The notes beneath the pieces are model-generated. The model saw nothing but the letters and a program-made list of their open reading frames with translations, made no database searches and was not told the origin of the DNA. From Marinomonas primoryensis (GTDB taxonomy: Bacteria; Pseudomonadota; Gammaproteobacteria; Pseudomonadales; Marinomonadaceae): DNA of 64,000 bases. The stretch is taken from positions 2,892,501 to 2,956,500 of the forward strand of contig NZ_CP054301.1 of assembly GCF_013372285.1 (NCBI RefSeq), given 5' to 3'. A program made the translations under genes and the position numbers. This document shows, piece by piece, positions 8,511 through 17,009 of the stretch (within the stretch, counting starts at the first letter, position 1; every line of letters begins with the position of its first letter).

Positions 8511-9143
8511 TTAGCTTCTGCTTGAAGACGCCAATAATATACTCGCAAACATAAATACACTTCCCATACTTTTATTTAACTTGATCATCCCTTTTTGACT
8601 CTTAATCAATCGACGAATTTGTTTGCCGCTGACAGCGTAAACATACCCAGAAATAAATTCACAAATGATAAAAGTCACGCCAATCATAAAAAACTGTGGT
8701 GCAACGGGTAAACTCAAATCCAGAAGCTGAGGGAAAATGGCAGTAAAAATCAAAATCGCTTTTGGGTTACTGATCGCGATCAAAAACTCTTGTCGTATTC
8801 TAGAAAAATGCCCTCGGGAGATCACACCGTTCTCCAACTCATGCTGATCCAGTGCAACTGCCGCACTACGCCATGTTTTAATACCTATATAAAGTAAATA
8901 AATGACTCCCAACCATTTTACAATATTGAACCAAAACGCAGAGGTGACAATGACCGCACCAAGCCCTAGTGCTGACACCGTCATTAAAATAACGAAAGCA
9001 ACATTACGCCCTAATACCGCAATAATGGCTTTTTGAGGTCCAACCTGCATGCCGTTATACATAGCCGTAAAATTGTTAGGCCCTGGAGACAGAGCCAATA
9101 ATAGTAAAAAAGGCGCGGTAACAAACCATATCTGCCAGTCCAT
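8511..9143 (-). CDS. LysE/RhtB-family amino acid exporter
   Basis: A 210-residue inner membrane protein with about six hydrophobic helices. The LysE/RhtB hallmark LALSPGPNNFTAMYNG (about 16-31) and a later NPKAILIFTAIFPQ segment (about 136-149) are present. Members export lysine, homoserine, threonine, cysteine and similar compounds; the substrate here is unknown. GTGAGG precedes the ATG as ribosome site. It is convergent with luxS. The shared terminator has been broken by the insertion sequence, so its transcripts now run into the element's right end. Confidence 0.9.
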   Translation of the reverse strand: MDWQIWFVTAPFLLLLALSPGPNNFTAMYNGMQVGPQKAIIAVLGRNVAFVILMTVSALGLGAVIVTSAFWFNIVKWLGVIYLLYIGIKTWRSAAVALDQHELENGVISRGHFSRIRQEFLIAISNPKAILIFTAIFPQLLDLSLPVAPQFFMIGVTFIICEFISGYVYAVSGKQIRRLIKSQKGMIKLNKSMGSVFMFASILLASSSRS

Positions 9144-9472
9144 TGTATTTTCCTCACTTTGTTAAAAACGACCATCATTCAATTATCAGACACTAAAGAA
9201 GCATGCTTAAAAATGCAATTGTCTACCTAAGCTGGATTTGAGTATTCATCTCCATAAAGTTTAACTTTTTTAAATCATGGTATCGATGTTATAGCGCACC
9301 CAATAAGGTGTATAAAACACAAAACGATGATGTATTTAGATTCATAAAGCAAAACCATCAATTTACTTTGGCATCCAAAGCTTAGCGCATGAATAACCTT
9401 TCATTTCGGCTGTGGAAACAGAACAGCTCTCCGTAAAATAGCGACTCCTTTATCAATGACCAGAGATTCACT
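9144..9472. other. Divergent intergenic region between lysE-type and EamA-type exporter genes
   Basis: A 329-bp AT-rich gap that must hold promoters for both flanking genes. I see no open frame with a ribosome site, no long inverted repeat and no promoter that I would trust. Confidence 0.5.
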
Positions 9473-10345
9473 ATGTCTATTGCACACCTTTTATTATGGG
9501 CCACGGCCGCTATTTGGGGATTTGCCTTTGTCGCCCAAAGCGTTGGTATGGAGAACCTCGGGCCACACAGCTTCAATGCCATGCGCTTCTTATTAGCAAC
9601 ATTGTCGCTCCTACCTTTATTATTAATCTTCAAACCAAAAAAATCGCAAAATAATCGTAAGCTGTGGCTAGGAGGCCTCACCGCTGGAGGGTGTCTATTC
9701 TTAGGTTTTACTTGCCAACAAATAGGTCTGCAGTACACGACGGCAGGAAATGCTGGCTTTATCACCAGCATGTACATTGTGTTTGTGCCAATTTTGGGAC
9801 TTATGCTAGGTCATAAAACAGAAAGACACACTTGGGTTGGTGTTGGGTTGGCCTTAGTCGGATTATATAGCCTGACGGTAGGGCCCAATTTATCCATCAA
9901 CAAAGGCGATGCTATCGAGCTATTGGGTACACTATTTTGGACTTGCCATGTTTTGCTTATTGCCTATCTGTCTCGCTCAGTGTCCGCTTTACCACTTTCT
10001 ATCGTGCAATTCTCCATCGCCACGGTACTCGCCTCTATTATGGCATTTGCATTAGAAACACCCACATTAGAAAATATTAAGATGGCTTGGTGGCCACTAG
10101 TTTACGCGGGCGTCGCTTCTTCTGGCATTGCATTCACATTACAAACATTGGGACAAAAAAATGTCTCACCAAGCATTAGCGCACTCATTTTATCGTCTGA
10201 AGCAGTATTTGCGGTTATTGGCGGCTGGATATTCATGCAGGAAACCCTTTCAACTCGGGCTCTTATCGGCTGCGGTTTCATCATGACTGGAATGATCATT
10301 AGCCAGTGGCCGCGCAAAGCAAAAACCGCCGCAGAGCTAGTGTAA
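9473..10345 (+). CDS. EamA/DMT-family transporter
   Basis: A 290-residue membrane protein with ten predicted helices in two EamA halves (about 5-135 and 145-285). Typical features are AIWGFAFVAQSVGMENLGP in the first helix pair, FNAMRF, AGNAGFITSMYIVFVPILG before the fifth helix, and ALILSSEAVFAVIGGWIFMQE near the end. The family exports amino acids, nucleotides or other metabolites; the substrate is unknown. It ends 7 bp from the convergent Lrp-type gene. Confidence 0.88.
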   Translation: MSIAHLLLWATAAIWGFAFVAQSVGMENLGPHSFNAMRFLLATLSLLPLLLIFKPKKSQNNRKLWLGGLTAGGCLFLGFTCQQIGLQYTTAGNAGFITSMYIVFVPILGLMLGHKTERHTWVGVGLALVGLYSLTVGPNLSINKGDAIELLGTLFWTCHVLLIAYLSRSVSALPLSIVQFSIATVLASIMAFALETPTLENIKMAWWPLVYAGVASSGIAFTLQTLGQKNVSPSISALILSSEAVFAVIGGWIFMQETLSTRALIGCGFIMTGMIISQWPRKAKTAAELV

Positions 10346-10352
10346 GCACAAC

Positions 10353-10814
10353 TTAATCAAGCTCCATTTCAGCCCCTTTTTCTATATTTTCAGGCATCTC
10401 TCGTGACACTGGGGTTGAAAGTACCATCATGGTATTAGTGTCACTTAAATCAATTAAGCGCTCTAATAGCGCGTCCAATAAAGACATAGAACGTACTGCC
10501 ACTCTAAGTACAAAAGCATAAGGACCCGTCACGTTATGGCACGAAATCACCTCGTCCAAACTAAGCACTAACGCTTTAAATTCACGCTCTTTAGCCCGGT
10601 ACACTTGGCATTCGACTAGTGCAGTTATTGGAATGCCGATTTTTTCCAGATTGATTTTTGCACCATAGCCCGTAATAACACCAGTCTCTTCTAGCTTTCG
10701 GACTCGCTCAGCAATCGCTGGAGCAGAGAGGTGTACTAGCTTACCAAGCTCGGCATAGGTTAAACGGCCATTTCTTTCCAATAACTTAATCAATTTCCAA
10801 TTCGTTTTATCCAT
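10353..10814 (-). CDS. Lrp/AsnC-family transcriptional regulator
   Basis: A 153-residue regulator with an N-terminal AsnC helix-turn-helix (GRLTYAELGKLVHLSAPAIAERVRKLEETGVITGY, about 15-49) and a C-terminal RAM domain (about 65-140, with CHNVTGPYAFVLRV). It is distinct from the regulator at 4569. It reads toward the EamA exporter gene, tail to tail. Its start is about 26 bp downstream of the ilvIH terminator, so it may have its own promoter in that gap or rely on read-through. Its targets are unknown; ilvIH is a classical Lrp target, but that is only suggestive here. Confidence 0.88.
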   Translation of the reverse strand: MDKTNWKLIKLLERNGRLTYAELGKLVHLSAPAIAERVRKLEETGVITGYGAKINLEKIGIPITALVECQVYRAKEREFKALVLSLDEVISCHNVTGPYAFVLRVAVRSMSLLDALLERLIDLSDTNTMMVLSTPVSREMPENIEKGAEMELD

Positions 10815-10840
10815 TAAAAAACCTTTTATTCTTCACACAT

Positions 10841-10870
10841 AAAAAAGCCGCGAACAATCGCGGCTTTTTA
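10841..10870 (-). terminator. Intrinsic terminator after ilvIH
   Basis: AAAAAGCCGCGA and TCGCGGCTTTTT form a strong stem with a 4-nt loop and a T run, about 23 nt after the ilvH stop codon. It is symmetric enough to act on both strands. Confidence 0.9.
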
Positions 10871-10892
10871 AGTTTAGCTACCTACAACGCGA

Positions 10893-11384
10893 TTACAAAG
10901 ACAGTGTCTTCTCACCACGTGCGATGCCAGAGACACCCGTTCGAACGACTTCAAGTAAATGAGCGCCGCCCAACGCTTGTATAAACCCATCTAATTTATC
11001 CGATTCGCCAACGATTTGAATCGTGTAGATAGACGGTGTCATATCAACAATGTTACCGCGGAAAATATCAACCGTGCGTTTTACTTCTGCACGTTGCGCT
11101 CCCGTTGCACGAACTTTCACCAACATCAATTCACGTTCAATGTGCTGACCTTCGGTTAAGTCCACCAGCTTGATCACATCAATAAGCTTATTCAGTTGCT
11201 TAGTGATTTGCTCTACTACTTGGTCAGAACCGTAGGTTGTCAATGTCAAACGAGATAATGTTGAATCATCCGTTGCGGCTACGTTCAAAGATTCGATGTT
11301 AAAGTTACGCTGAGAAAACAAACCAACAACTCGCGACAAAGCACCTGGCTCGTTTTCCATCAATACAGAAATAATATGTCGCAT
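10893..11384 (-). CDS. ilvH: Acetolactate synthase III small (regulatory) subunit
   Basis: Regulatory subunit that binds the catalytic IlvI subunit and gives valine feedback control of branched-chain amino acid synthesis. It is 163 residues, as in E. coli IlvH. The N-terminal ACT domain (RHIISVLMENEPGALSRVVGLFSQRNFNIESL, about 2-33) holds the valine-site residues, and the C-terminal half carries the conserved RELMLVKV and VDMTPSIYTIQIVG. It starts 2 bp after ilvI stops, so the two are one operon that ends at the terminator at 10841-10870. Confidence 0.96.
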   Translation of the reverse strand: MRHIISVLMENEPGALSRVVGLFSQRNFNIESLNVAATDDSTLSRLTLTTYGSDQVVEQITKQLNKLIDVIKLVDLTEGQHIERELMLVKVRATGAQRAEVKRTVDIFRGNIVDMTPSIYTIQIVGESDKLDGFIQALGGAHLLEVVRTGVSGIARGEKTLSL

Positions 11385-11386
11385 AA

Positions 11387-13099
11387 TTAGGTTCGCTCCG
11401 TCTTGCTCAAGAACATATCGCGCATCGCACCACGAGGCACTAGCATTGGATATACATGTTCTTCTGGATCCACGTAACAGTTGATGAAGACCAATCGGTC
11501 TGTCATGGCAAACGCTTCTTCCATTTTACTATCAAGTTCTTCTTTGGTTCTGATTTCAACGTATTTATGGCGATAAGCGTCCATCAATATTTTAAAGTCT
11601 GGCAAAGAATCCATGAATGAATTCGAGTAACGCCCTTCATAATTCATGTCTTGCCATTGGCGAACCATGCCTAAGTAACCATTATTCAAACACAAAATTT
11701 TAACCGGTAAACCGTACTGCAAACAGGTAGAAAGCTCTTGAATATTCATCTGAATACTGCCTTCGCCTGTGACACAAACAACGGTTTCTTCAGGGAAACT
11801 CAACTTCACACCCATGGCAGCTGGAAGACCAAAACCCATTGTACCCAGACCACCAGAGTTCACCCAACGATTTGGCTTATCAAATTTATAATACTGCGCA
11901 GCAAACATTTGGTGCTGACCGACATCAGACGCGACAAAGGCATCACCTTTAGTGGCACGCCAGCACGCTTCAATCGCAGCTTGAGGTTTGATCTTATCGC
12001 TGCTCGTATCATAACGACCACCGTGCACCAAACGCCATTCATTGATTTGCTTCCACCAGCTAACGAGCGCTTCAGTATTAGAAGTTCCACCCTCGACCAA
12101 GGACAACATTTCTTCTAAAACCTGACGAACAGGGCCAACAATAGGCACATCCGAGCGAATCGTTTTAGAAATAGCAGCAGGATCAATATCAATGTGAATG
12201 ATTTTAGCGCCAGGACAAAACTTGTCAGGATCATTGGTCACGCGATCATCAAAACGAGCACCAACAGCAAGAATCACATCACTGTGATGCATGGTCATAT
12301 TCGCTTCATATGCGCCGTGCATTCCCAACATACCAACAAACTGTTTGTCTGTGCCTGGGTATCCACCCAAGCCCATCAAAGTATTGGTCACAGGAACATT
12401 CAAGGATTTGGCTAGATTCAGAAGCAAATCAGATGCACCGCCCATAATGACGCCACCACCAGCATAGATAATTGGACGCTTGGCCGCCAATAATAGCTCA
12501 ACGGCTTTTTTGATCTGACCACTGTGACCTTTTGTTGGTGGCGTATAAGAACGAATAGAAACAGACTCAGGGTATTTATATTCGTATTTATCACCTGGCA
12601 TGGTCATGTCTTTTGGCACATCAATGACAACAGGACCAGGACGACCGGTATTGGCAATGTAATACGCCTTTTTCAGGATCATAGGAATTTCAGAAGGGTG
12701 CTTAACCGTAAAGCTGTGCTTCACAATTGGACGTGACACACCAATCATATCGGTTTCTTGGAACGCATCTTCACCAATCAGGTAACTCATAACCTGGCCA
12801 CAAATAATGACCATGGGAATGGAATCCATGTAAGCCGTCGCAATGCCTGTCACCGTATTTGTCGCACCTGGACCAGAGGTAACGAGAACCGTGCCCGCCT
12901 TACCTGTTGCACGAGCATAGCCATCCGCCATGTGCGTTGCCGCTTGTTCATGCCTAACCAGAATGTGCTTTACATCAGACTGACGATGCAAGGCATCGTA
13001 TATATGAAGTGCGGCACCACCTGGGTAACCATAGATATATTCAACTCCCTCATCTTTGAGGAAGCGGGCGATCATTTCACCACCGGATAATAACTCCAC
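11387..13099 (-). CDS. ilvI: Acetolactate synthase III large (catalytic) subunit
   Basis: TPP- and FAD-dependent enzyme making acetolactate or acetohydroxybutyrate, the first common step to valine, leucine and isoleucine. I place the start at GTG 13099 (570 residues; E. coli IlvI has 574) because AGAGGG lies 7 nt before it and the N-terminus becomes [19 protein letters not shown], as in the family. A TTG at 13144 in the same frame has no such support. Visible parts: the TPP glutamate in [19 protein letters not shown], a central FAD domain, and the C-terminal TPP motif GEGSIQMN to [17 protein letters not shown] replaces the usual GDGS, a variant that I also recall from Pseudomonas. It ends with the family's LSKTERT. 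Confidence 0.96.
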   Translation of the reverse strand: MELLSGGEMIARFLKDEGVEYIYGYPGGAALHIYDALHRQSDVKHILVRHEQAATHMADGYARATGKAGTVLVTSGPGATNTVTGIATAYMDSIPMVIICGQVMSYLIGEDAFQETDMIGVSRPIVKHSFTVKHPSEIPMILKKAYYIANTGRPGPVVIDVPKDMTMPGDKYEYKYPESVSIRSYTPPTKGHSGQIKKAVELLLAAKRPIIYAGGGVIMGGASDLLLNLAKSLNVPVTNTLMGLGGYPGTDKQFVGMLGMHGAYEANMTMHHSDVILAVGARFDDRVTNDPDKFCPGAKIIHIDIDPAAISKTIRSDVPIVGPVRQVLEEMLSLVEGGTSNTEALVSWWKQINEWRLVHGGRYDTSSDKIKPQAAIEACWRATKGDAFVASDVGQHQMFAAQYYKFDKPNRWVNSGGLGTMGFGLPAAMGVKLSFPEETVVCVTGEGSIQMNIQELSTCLQYGLPVKILCLNNGYLGMVRQWQDMNYEGRYSNSFMDSLPDFKILMDAYRHKYVEIRTKEELDSKMEEAFAMTDRLVFINCYVDPEEHVYPMLVPRGAMRDMFLSKTERT

Positions 13100-13432
13100 C
13101 TTGTTACCCTCTATTAAGTATTCATCTGTCTTTAAAAATTTCAAACTACGGCTATTGTAACCGCATAAGACAGGTAGATTAAAGTTGATAGAACGATGTT
13201 TGCAAAACTAACTGAGGTAACTTTTAAAAATGAAGAACATTTACATAAAAGTAAGAAACACTCAAACGCAATAAATCGCAGTTGTTACACTGCCCGCGTC
13301 TTTTCGCGAGGAAAAGCATAAAGTAACGATATTACGCCACAACATACTTGTGCTTATCAGAATAAATCTGACTGAGATGGGCTAGTGGCCCATAAAAAGG
13401 AGTCATCGACAGGGTGTCGTCGAATTATATAG
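13100..13432 (-). promoter_or_regulatory. Long, possibly structured leader of ilvIH
   Basis: If the promoter at 13439-13467 is right, the mRNA has about 330 nt before the GTG. Short stems occur one after another: 13407-13419 (CGACA/TGTCG), 13377-13393 (ATGGGC/GCCCAT), 13357-13371 (TCAGA/TCTGA), 13338-13352 (CACAA/TTGTG), 13293-13311 (CGCG plus flanking CC/GG) and 13278-13293 (GCAG/CTGC). I see neither a leader peptide rich in Leu/Val/Ile nor a T-tailed terminator, so classical attenuation is not supported. Confidence 0.4.
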
Positions 13433-13438
13433 CCTTTC

Positions 13439-13467
13439 ATTCTGTCTTCACTCCTAACTTTTGTCAA
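13439..13467 (-). promoter_or_regulatory. Candidate ilvIH promoter
   Basis: On the minus strand a perfect -35 TTGACA (13467-13462) is 17 bp from CAGAAT (13444-13439), which matches the -10 consensus at four of six bases. Transcription would start near 13432. The rest of the 446-bp gap up to 13545 must also hold the divergent promoter of the small gene at 13546. Confidence 0.5.
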
Positions 13468-13545
13468 CACAAAGCACGCATAAAAACTTGCTCTAACCTA
13501 CGCTTCATGATGTTATAGCGACATAATTTGATTAGGAGTTTTACC

Positions 13546-13806
13546 ATGGCCAATGAGCTCAACAAACAACGCGTTATTGATGAATTTTTACGCTGTTTTC
13601 GTAAAATGTTGATTGATCCAGAACTGGCGGGAGAATTAGTCCGCATCGCGAAAGAAAATATCAACGAGCCCAATGCTTACCAACGTATTGCAGAAGAAGT
13701 GTCGAATCAAACAACATTGAAAATCCAAGAAGACCATACCGAAGCAGACCGCATGTTCATCAAGCTTTTGATGGATGTTGTTAAAGGTGACTCTCTGCTT
13801 TACTAG
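13546..13806 (+). CDS. Small conserved-looking protein of unknown function, 86 aa
   Basis: I do not recognise this protein. ATG 13546 is chosen because TAGGAG lies 7 nt upstream. The product is short, charged and probably all-helical (MANELNKQRVIDEFLRCF at the start, ending VVKGDSLLY), with no signal peptide, membrane segment or cysteine pair. Heptad-like spacing of Leu/Ile in residues 8-50 could allow dimer formation. It is divergent from ilvI and upstream of queG, from which it is separated by a hairpin. The good ribosome site, own intergenic region and normal codon usage support a real gene. Confidence 0.7.
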   Translation: MANELNKQRVIDEFLRCFRKMLIDPELAGELVRIAKENINEPNAYQRIAEEVSNQTTLKIQEDHTEADRMFIKLLMDVVKGDSLLY

Positions 13807-13820
13807 TTTTTCGCTCTTTT

Positions 13821-13847
13821 CGCTAGGCTGAACGTTCCGGCCTAGCG
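13821..13847 (+). terminator. Hairpin between the 86-aa gene and queG
   Basis: CGCTAGGC and GCCTAGCG form a perfect 8-bp stem around an 11-nt loop that itself contains GAACGTTC. There is no T tail, so it may be a Rho-type 3' end or an RNA-protecting stem; queG starts 21 bp later. Confidence 0.45.
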
Positions 13848-13867
13848 CCAGATATTTCGGTACTCAT

Positions 13868-14941
13868 TTGCTTCCTTCGTTTTTATCCAGTTCAGACGAC
13901 TTAAATCTACTTGCTGATGACATTAAGTCATGGGCAATTGACTTCGGCTTCGCTGAGGCCCGTATTGTCGAGCCTGACCTAGCACAATACAAAGATGAAT
14001 TTAACGAGTGGCTTAATAACCAATATCACGCTGGCATGGACTATCTCGCCAACCACGGTGACATGCGATTTTACCCAGAACAGTTACACCCAGGTACTCG
14101 CCGAGTCATTTCCTTGCGGATGAACTACTTACCGCAATCGGTCGAAACAGTTGGGCGTTTAAAAACAAAAAACAAAGCTTACATCGCACGCTATGCCCTG
14201 GGACGTGATTACCATAAATTAATACGTAAACGTCTAACTCAACTGGCAAAAAAAATTGAGCAACGCGTCGGTGATCATGGCTACCGTGCTTTTGTCGACA
14301 GCGCCCCTATTTTAGAAAGACAAATCGCCGAGCAAGCCGGAATGGGGTGGATTGGTAAAAACACTTTATTACTCACACCCAAAGCAGGTAGCTGGTTTTT
14401 GCTCGGCGAGATATTCACCAACCTTCCGCTTCCTGTCGACGCCCCCACTCAGACCAAACATTGTGGCAGCTGTACAGCGTGCCTCACTCAATGCCCAACC
14501 GATGCATTCGTCGAACCTTGGGTACTCGATGCAGGCAAATGCATTTCCTACCTAACCATTGAACATAAAGGCCCGATTCCCGAGGAACTACGCAGTAAAA
14601 TGGGCAATCGAATCTTTGGCTGTGACGATTGCCAACTGGTTTGTCCTTGGACAAAATTTGCAAAATACACAGAAGAAGACGACTTTCAGCCTAGGCACAA
14701 TTTAGACTCTGCAGGTCTGATTGAGTTATTTGAATGGGATGAAGAAACCTTTTTAAAGAACACCGAAGGCTCCCCTATTCGACGCACAGGTTATGAAAAC
14801 TGGCGTAGAAACATTGCCGTTGCACTAGGCAATGCTCCAACCAATAAAGAAACGACCGAATCGCTTAAACGTGCGCTCATCAGTTCATCAGACTTAGTGA
14901 AAGAACACGTTATTTGGGCATTGCAGCAACACAAAGAATAA
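13868..14941 (+). CDS. queG: Epoxyqueuosine reductase
   Basis: Cobalamin and iron-sulfur enzyme for the last step of queuosine synthesis in tRNA, reducing epoxyqueuosine. The 357-residue protein follows E. coli QueG throughout: LPGTxRVIS-like HPGTRRVISLRMNYLP, ARYALGRDYHKLIRKRL (about 114-130), FVDSAPILER with the catalytic aspartate (about 145), and two 4Fe-4S motifs, CGSCTACLTQCP (about 198-209) and CDDCQLVCPW (about 256-265). The start is a TTG with a poor ribosome site; no ATG is available nearby and the N-terminus from the TTG fits the family. It is convergent with tesB. Confidence 0.95.
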   Translation: MLPSFLSSSDDLNLLADDIKSWAIDFGFAEARIVEPDLAQYKDEFNEWLNNQYHAGMDYLANHGDMRFYPEQLHPGTRRVISLRMNYLPQSVETVGRLKTKNKAYIARYALGRDYHKLIRKRLTQLAKKIEQRVGDHGYRAFVDSAPILERQIAEQAGMGWIGKNTLLLTPKAGSWFLLGEIFTNLPLPVDAPTQTKHCGSCTACLTQCPTDAFVEPWVLDAGKCISYLTIEHKGPIPEELRSKMGNRIFGCDDCQLVCPWTKFAKYTEEDDFQPRHNLDSAGLIELFEWDEETFLKNTEGSPIRRTGYENWRRNIAVALGNAPTNKETTESLKRALISSSDLVKEHVIWALQQHKE

Positions 14942-14965
14942 TTTTATCTAGATAAACTGCATTTT

Positions 14966-15829
14966 CTATTGTCGCGAATACCGCAACAACCCTTCTTGTG
15001 CCGTCGATGCAACCAACTCACCTTTTTGATTAAAAATTTGTCCGCGTACAAACCCTCTTGCCGAGCTGGCAGACGGAGAATCTGCCACATAAAGCAACCA
15101 CTCATCTAACCGAAAAGGACGATGAAACCAAATCGCATGATCCAGACTGGCAATGGTTAAATACGGATTACCAATAGACAATCCATGAGGCATTAAGGCG
15201 GTTTCAATAAAGCCGTAATCCGTTGTATAAGCCAACATAGACTGATGAACTAGCGCATCGTCAGGCAACGCCGCCACACTGCGAATCCACATATGTCGCT
15301 TGGCGATGCCTGGGCGCGGTCGAAATGGGTTCTGATTTTCTACAATTCGATACTCAATCGGGCGATCCGCCGTAAATAAATCTCTTACTTTTTCGGGTAT
15401 TTCGTCTGAGTGAGCTCTGAAAAGCGACAATTCAGATTTGAACGATTCTGGTCCCGGCACATTTGGCATCGCATCTTGATGATCTAGCCCCACTTCTTTA
15501 ATATGAAAAGACACCGTCATTGCTAAAATGCTTTTTCCAAATTGTGAGGCAATTACTCGCCTCACACTAAAACTGCCACCGTCGCGAACCACTTCAACAT
15601 CGTATTCAATGGGATGCGCAGAATCACCAGGGCGTAAAAAGTAGCAATGGAGTGAATGCGGAAAGCGCCCTTCTACTGTTTGTGTTGCTGCACTCAATCC
15701 TTGGCCAATAACTTGACCGCCAAATAATTTCGGGAAGCCTATGTCTTGGCTCCGCCCAATAAACTGAGTAGCTGATATTCGCTCTAACTTCAGTAGACCT
15801 ATTAAATGGTTAACGACTTGACTCACCAT
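14966..15829 (-). CDS. tesB: Acyl-CoA thioesterase II
   Basis: Hydrolyses medium and long-chain acyl-CoAs to free fatty acid and CoA. The 287-residue length matches E. coli TesB. Two hot-dog domains are seen: an N-terminal one with FGGQVIGQGLSAATQTV and LHCYFLRPGD, and a C-terminal one with ASLDHAIWFHRPFRLDEWLLY, which contains the catalytic aspartate, followed by ARGFVRGQIFNQKGELVAS. It is divergent from moaA, with 173 bp between them, and convergent with queG, from which it is 24 bp away. Confidence 0.94.
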   Translation of the reverse strand: MVSQVVNHLIGLLKLERISATQFIGRSQDIGFPKLFGGQVIGQGLSAATQTVEGRFPHSLHCYFLRPGDSAHPIEYDVEVVRDGGSFSVRRVIASQFGKSILAMTVSFHIKEVGLDHQDAMPNVPGPESFKSELSLFRAHSDEIPEKVRDLFTADRPIEYRIVENQNPFRPRPGIAKRHMWIRSVAALPDDALVHQSMLAYTTDYGFIETALMPHGLSIGNPYLTIASLDHAIWFHRPFRLDEWLLYVADSPSASSARGFVRGQIFNQKGELVASTAQEGLLRYSRQ

Positions 15830-16002
15830 TACTCTCCTGCAAATTATAAATATCTGTATTATGCCGCTTTTTACGTGACGTTTTTAACAGGAAATCGGCA
15901 TAATTTGAAAATAATACCCAAATACCGTCTAAATCTTTTTACCGCTTTGCTAAATAGGCGTTTTTTTGCTTTGATGGACCGCTATCTTTTGGGGTATTTT
16001 TC

Positions 16003-16998
16003 TTGGCTACATCCGCTTTAATCGATCCATTTGGTCGAAAAATAGATTACTTACGTATTTCTGTTACTGACAGATGCGATTTTCGCTGCACCTATTGTAT
16101 GGATGAAGACGTCTCTTTTTTGGCTAGAGAACATATTTTGTCTTTAGAGGAAATTGTTCATGTAGCAAAAACCTTTATTTCAATGGGAACCAAGCGTATT
16201 CGGATTACTGGTGGTGAGCCTTTAGTCCGCAAAAATATATTATGGGCAATAGAACAAATCGCCAACACTAACGGTTTAGAAGAACTAACTATTACCACCA
16301 ATGGCTCACAGCTATATAAGATGGCTCAAAACTTACTTAATGCTGGCGTATCTCGTATTAATATCAGTCTCGATACATTAAAAGCCGATCGATTTTACGC
16401 GCTAACGCGTAGAGATAAATTCCAGCAAGTTATCAATGGCATAGAAGCTGTCAGCGAACTGCCTTTCAAAAGATTAAAAATCAACAGCGTTATGCTCAAG
16501 AACCATAATGATGATGAATTATTCGATCTTGCACGCTTTGCGTTAGAGCGTAAAATGGACATCAGTTTTATTGAAGAAATGCCGTTGGGCGTTATTAGCG
16601 ACCACGATCGCGCCGCAACTTATTTATCCAGTGATGATGTTATTGAAACGCTCAGTGAACACTACGAACTTACCCCCAGTTCAATGACAACTAGCGGGCC
16701 GACAAGCTACTATCAGGTAGCAGGTTACGATCATAAAATTGGTGTTATTTCACCTCACAGTCATAATTTTTGTGATACCTGTAATCGAGTCAGACTTACC
16801 GCTGAGGGTCGATTATTACTTTGCTTAGGCAATGAACACTCAAAAGACTTAAAAGGTGTGATTCGAAATACATCAGCCGATTCAATAACATTAGAAAGCG
16901 CTATTATCGACGCGTTAGCACTTAAACCACTTCAACATCATTTCAACCTCGATGAAGCCCCACAAATTTTACGTTTTATGAGCGCAACAGGAGGCTAA
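16003..16998 (+). CDS. moaA: GTP 3',8-cyclase
   Basis: Radical SAM enzyme that starts molybdenum cofactor synthesis by converting GTP to a cyclic intermediate, used by MoaC to make cPMP. The 331-residue protein has the radical SAM cluster motif C-x3-C-x2-C in TDRCDFRCTYCMDE (about 22-35), TGGEPLVRK, the C-terminal second cluster motif CDTCNRVRLTAEGRLLLC, and ends in GG, the conserved tail needed for activity in the family. The TTG start has GGGG upstream with good spacing. It leads a moaA-moaB-moeA operon. moaC, moaD and moaE are not in the window. Confidence 0.95.
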   Translation: MATSALIDPFGRKIDYLRISVTDRCDFRCTYCMDEDVSFLAREHILSLEEIVHVAKTFISMGTKRIRITGGEPLVRKNILWAIEQIANTNGLEELTITTNGSQLYKMAQNLLNAGVSRINISLDTLKADRFYALTRRDKFQQVINGIEAVSELPFKRLKINSVMLKNHNDDELFDLARFALERKMDISFIEEMPLGVISDHDRAATYLSSDDVIETLSEHYELTPSSMTTSGPTSYYQVAGYDHKIGVISPHSHNFCDTCNRVRLTAEGRLLLCLGNEHSKDLKGVIRNTSADSITLESAIIDALALKPLQHHFNLDEAPQILRFMSATGG

Positions 16999-17009
16999 CA
17001 AGGAATCTC

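Noticed and set aside
11738..12118. A 126-codon plus-strand frame opposite ilvI
   Set aside because: Shadow frame: the minus strand encodes conserved acetolactate synthase sequence throughout.
11387..13099. GEGS in place of GDGS in the TPP motif of IlvI, as a sign of inactivation
   Set aside because: The same variant is, to my recollection, normal in Pseudomonas acetolactate synthases, and all other motifs are intact.
13357..13440. A 27-codon open frame (ATG 13440, minus strand, AGGAG upstream) in the ilvI leader, possible leader peptide
   Set aside because: Its ATG overlaps the -10 element of the better-supported promoter, so the transcript would start after it, and it has no branched-chain codon run.
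14943..14956. TTTATCTAGATAAA palindrome between convergent queG and tesB
   Set aside because: All AT-rich with no loop and no T tail; too weak to call a terminator.
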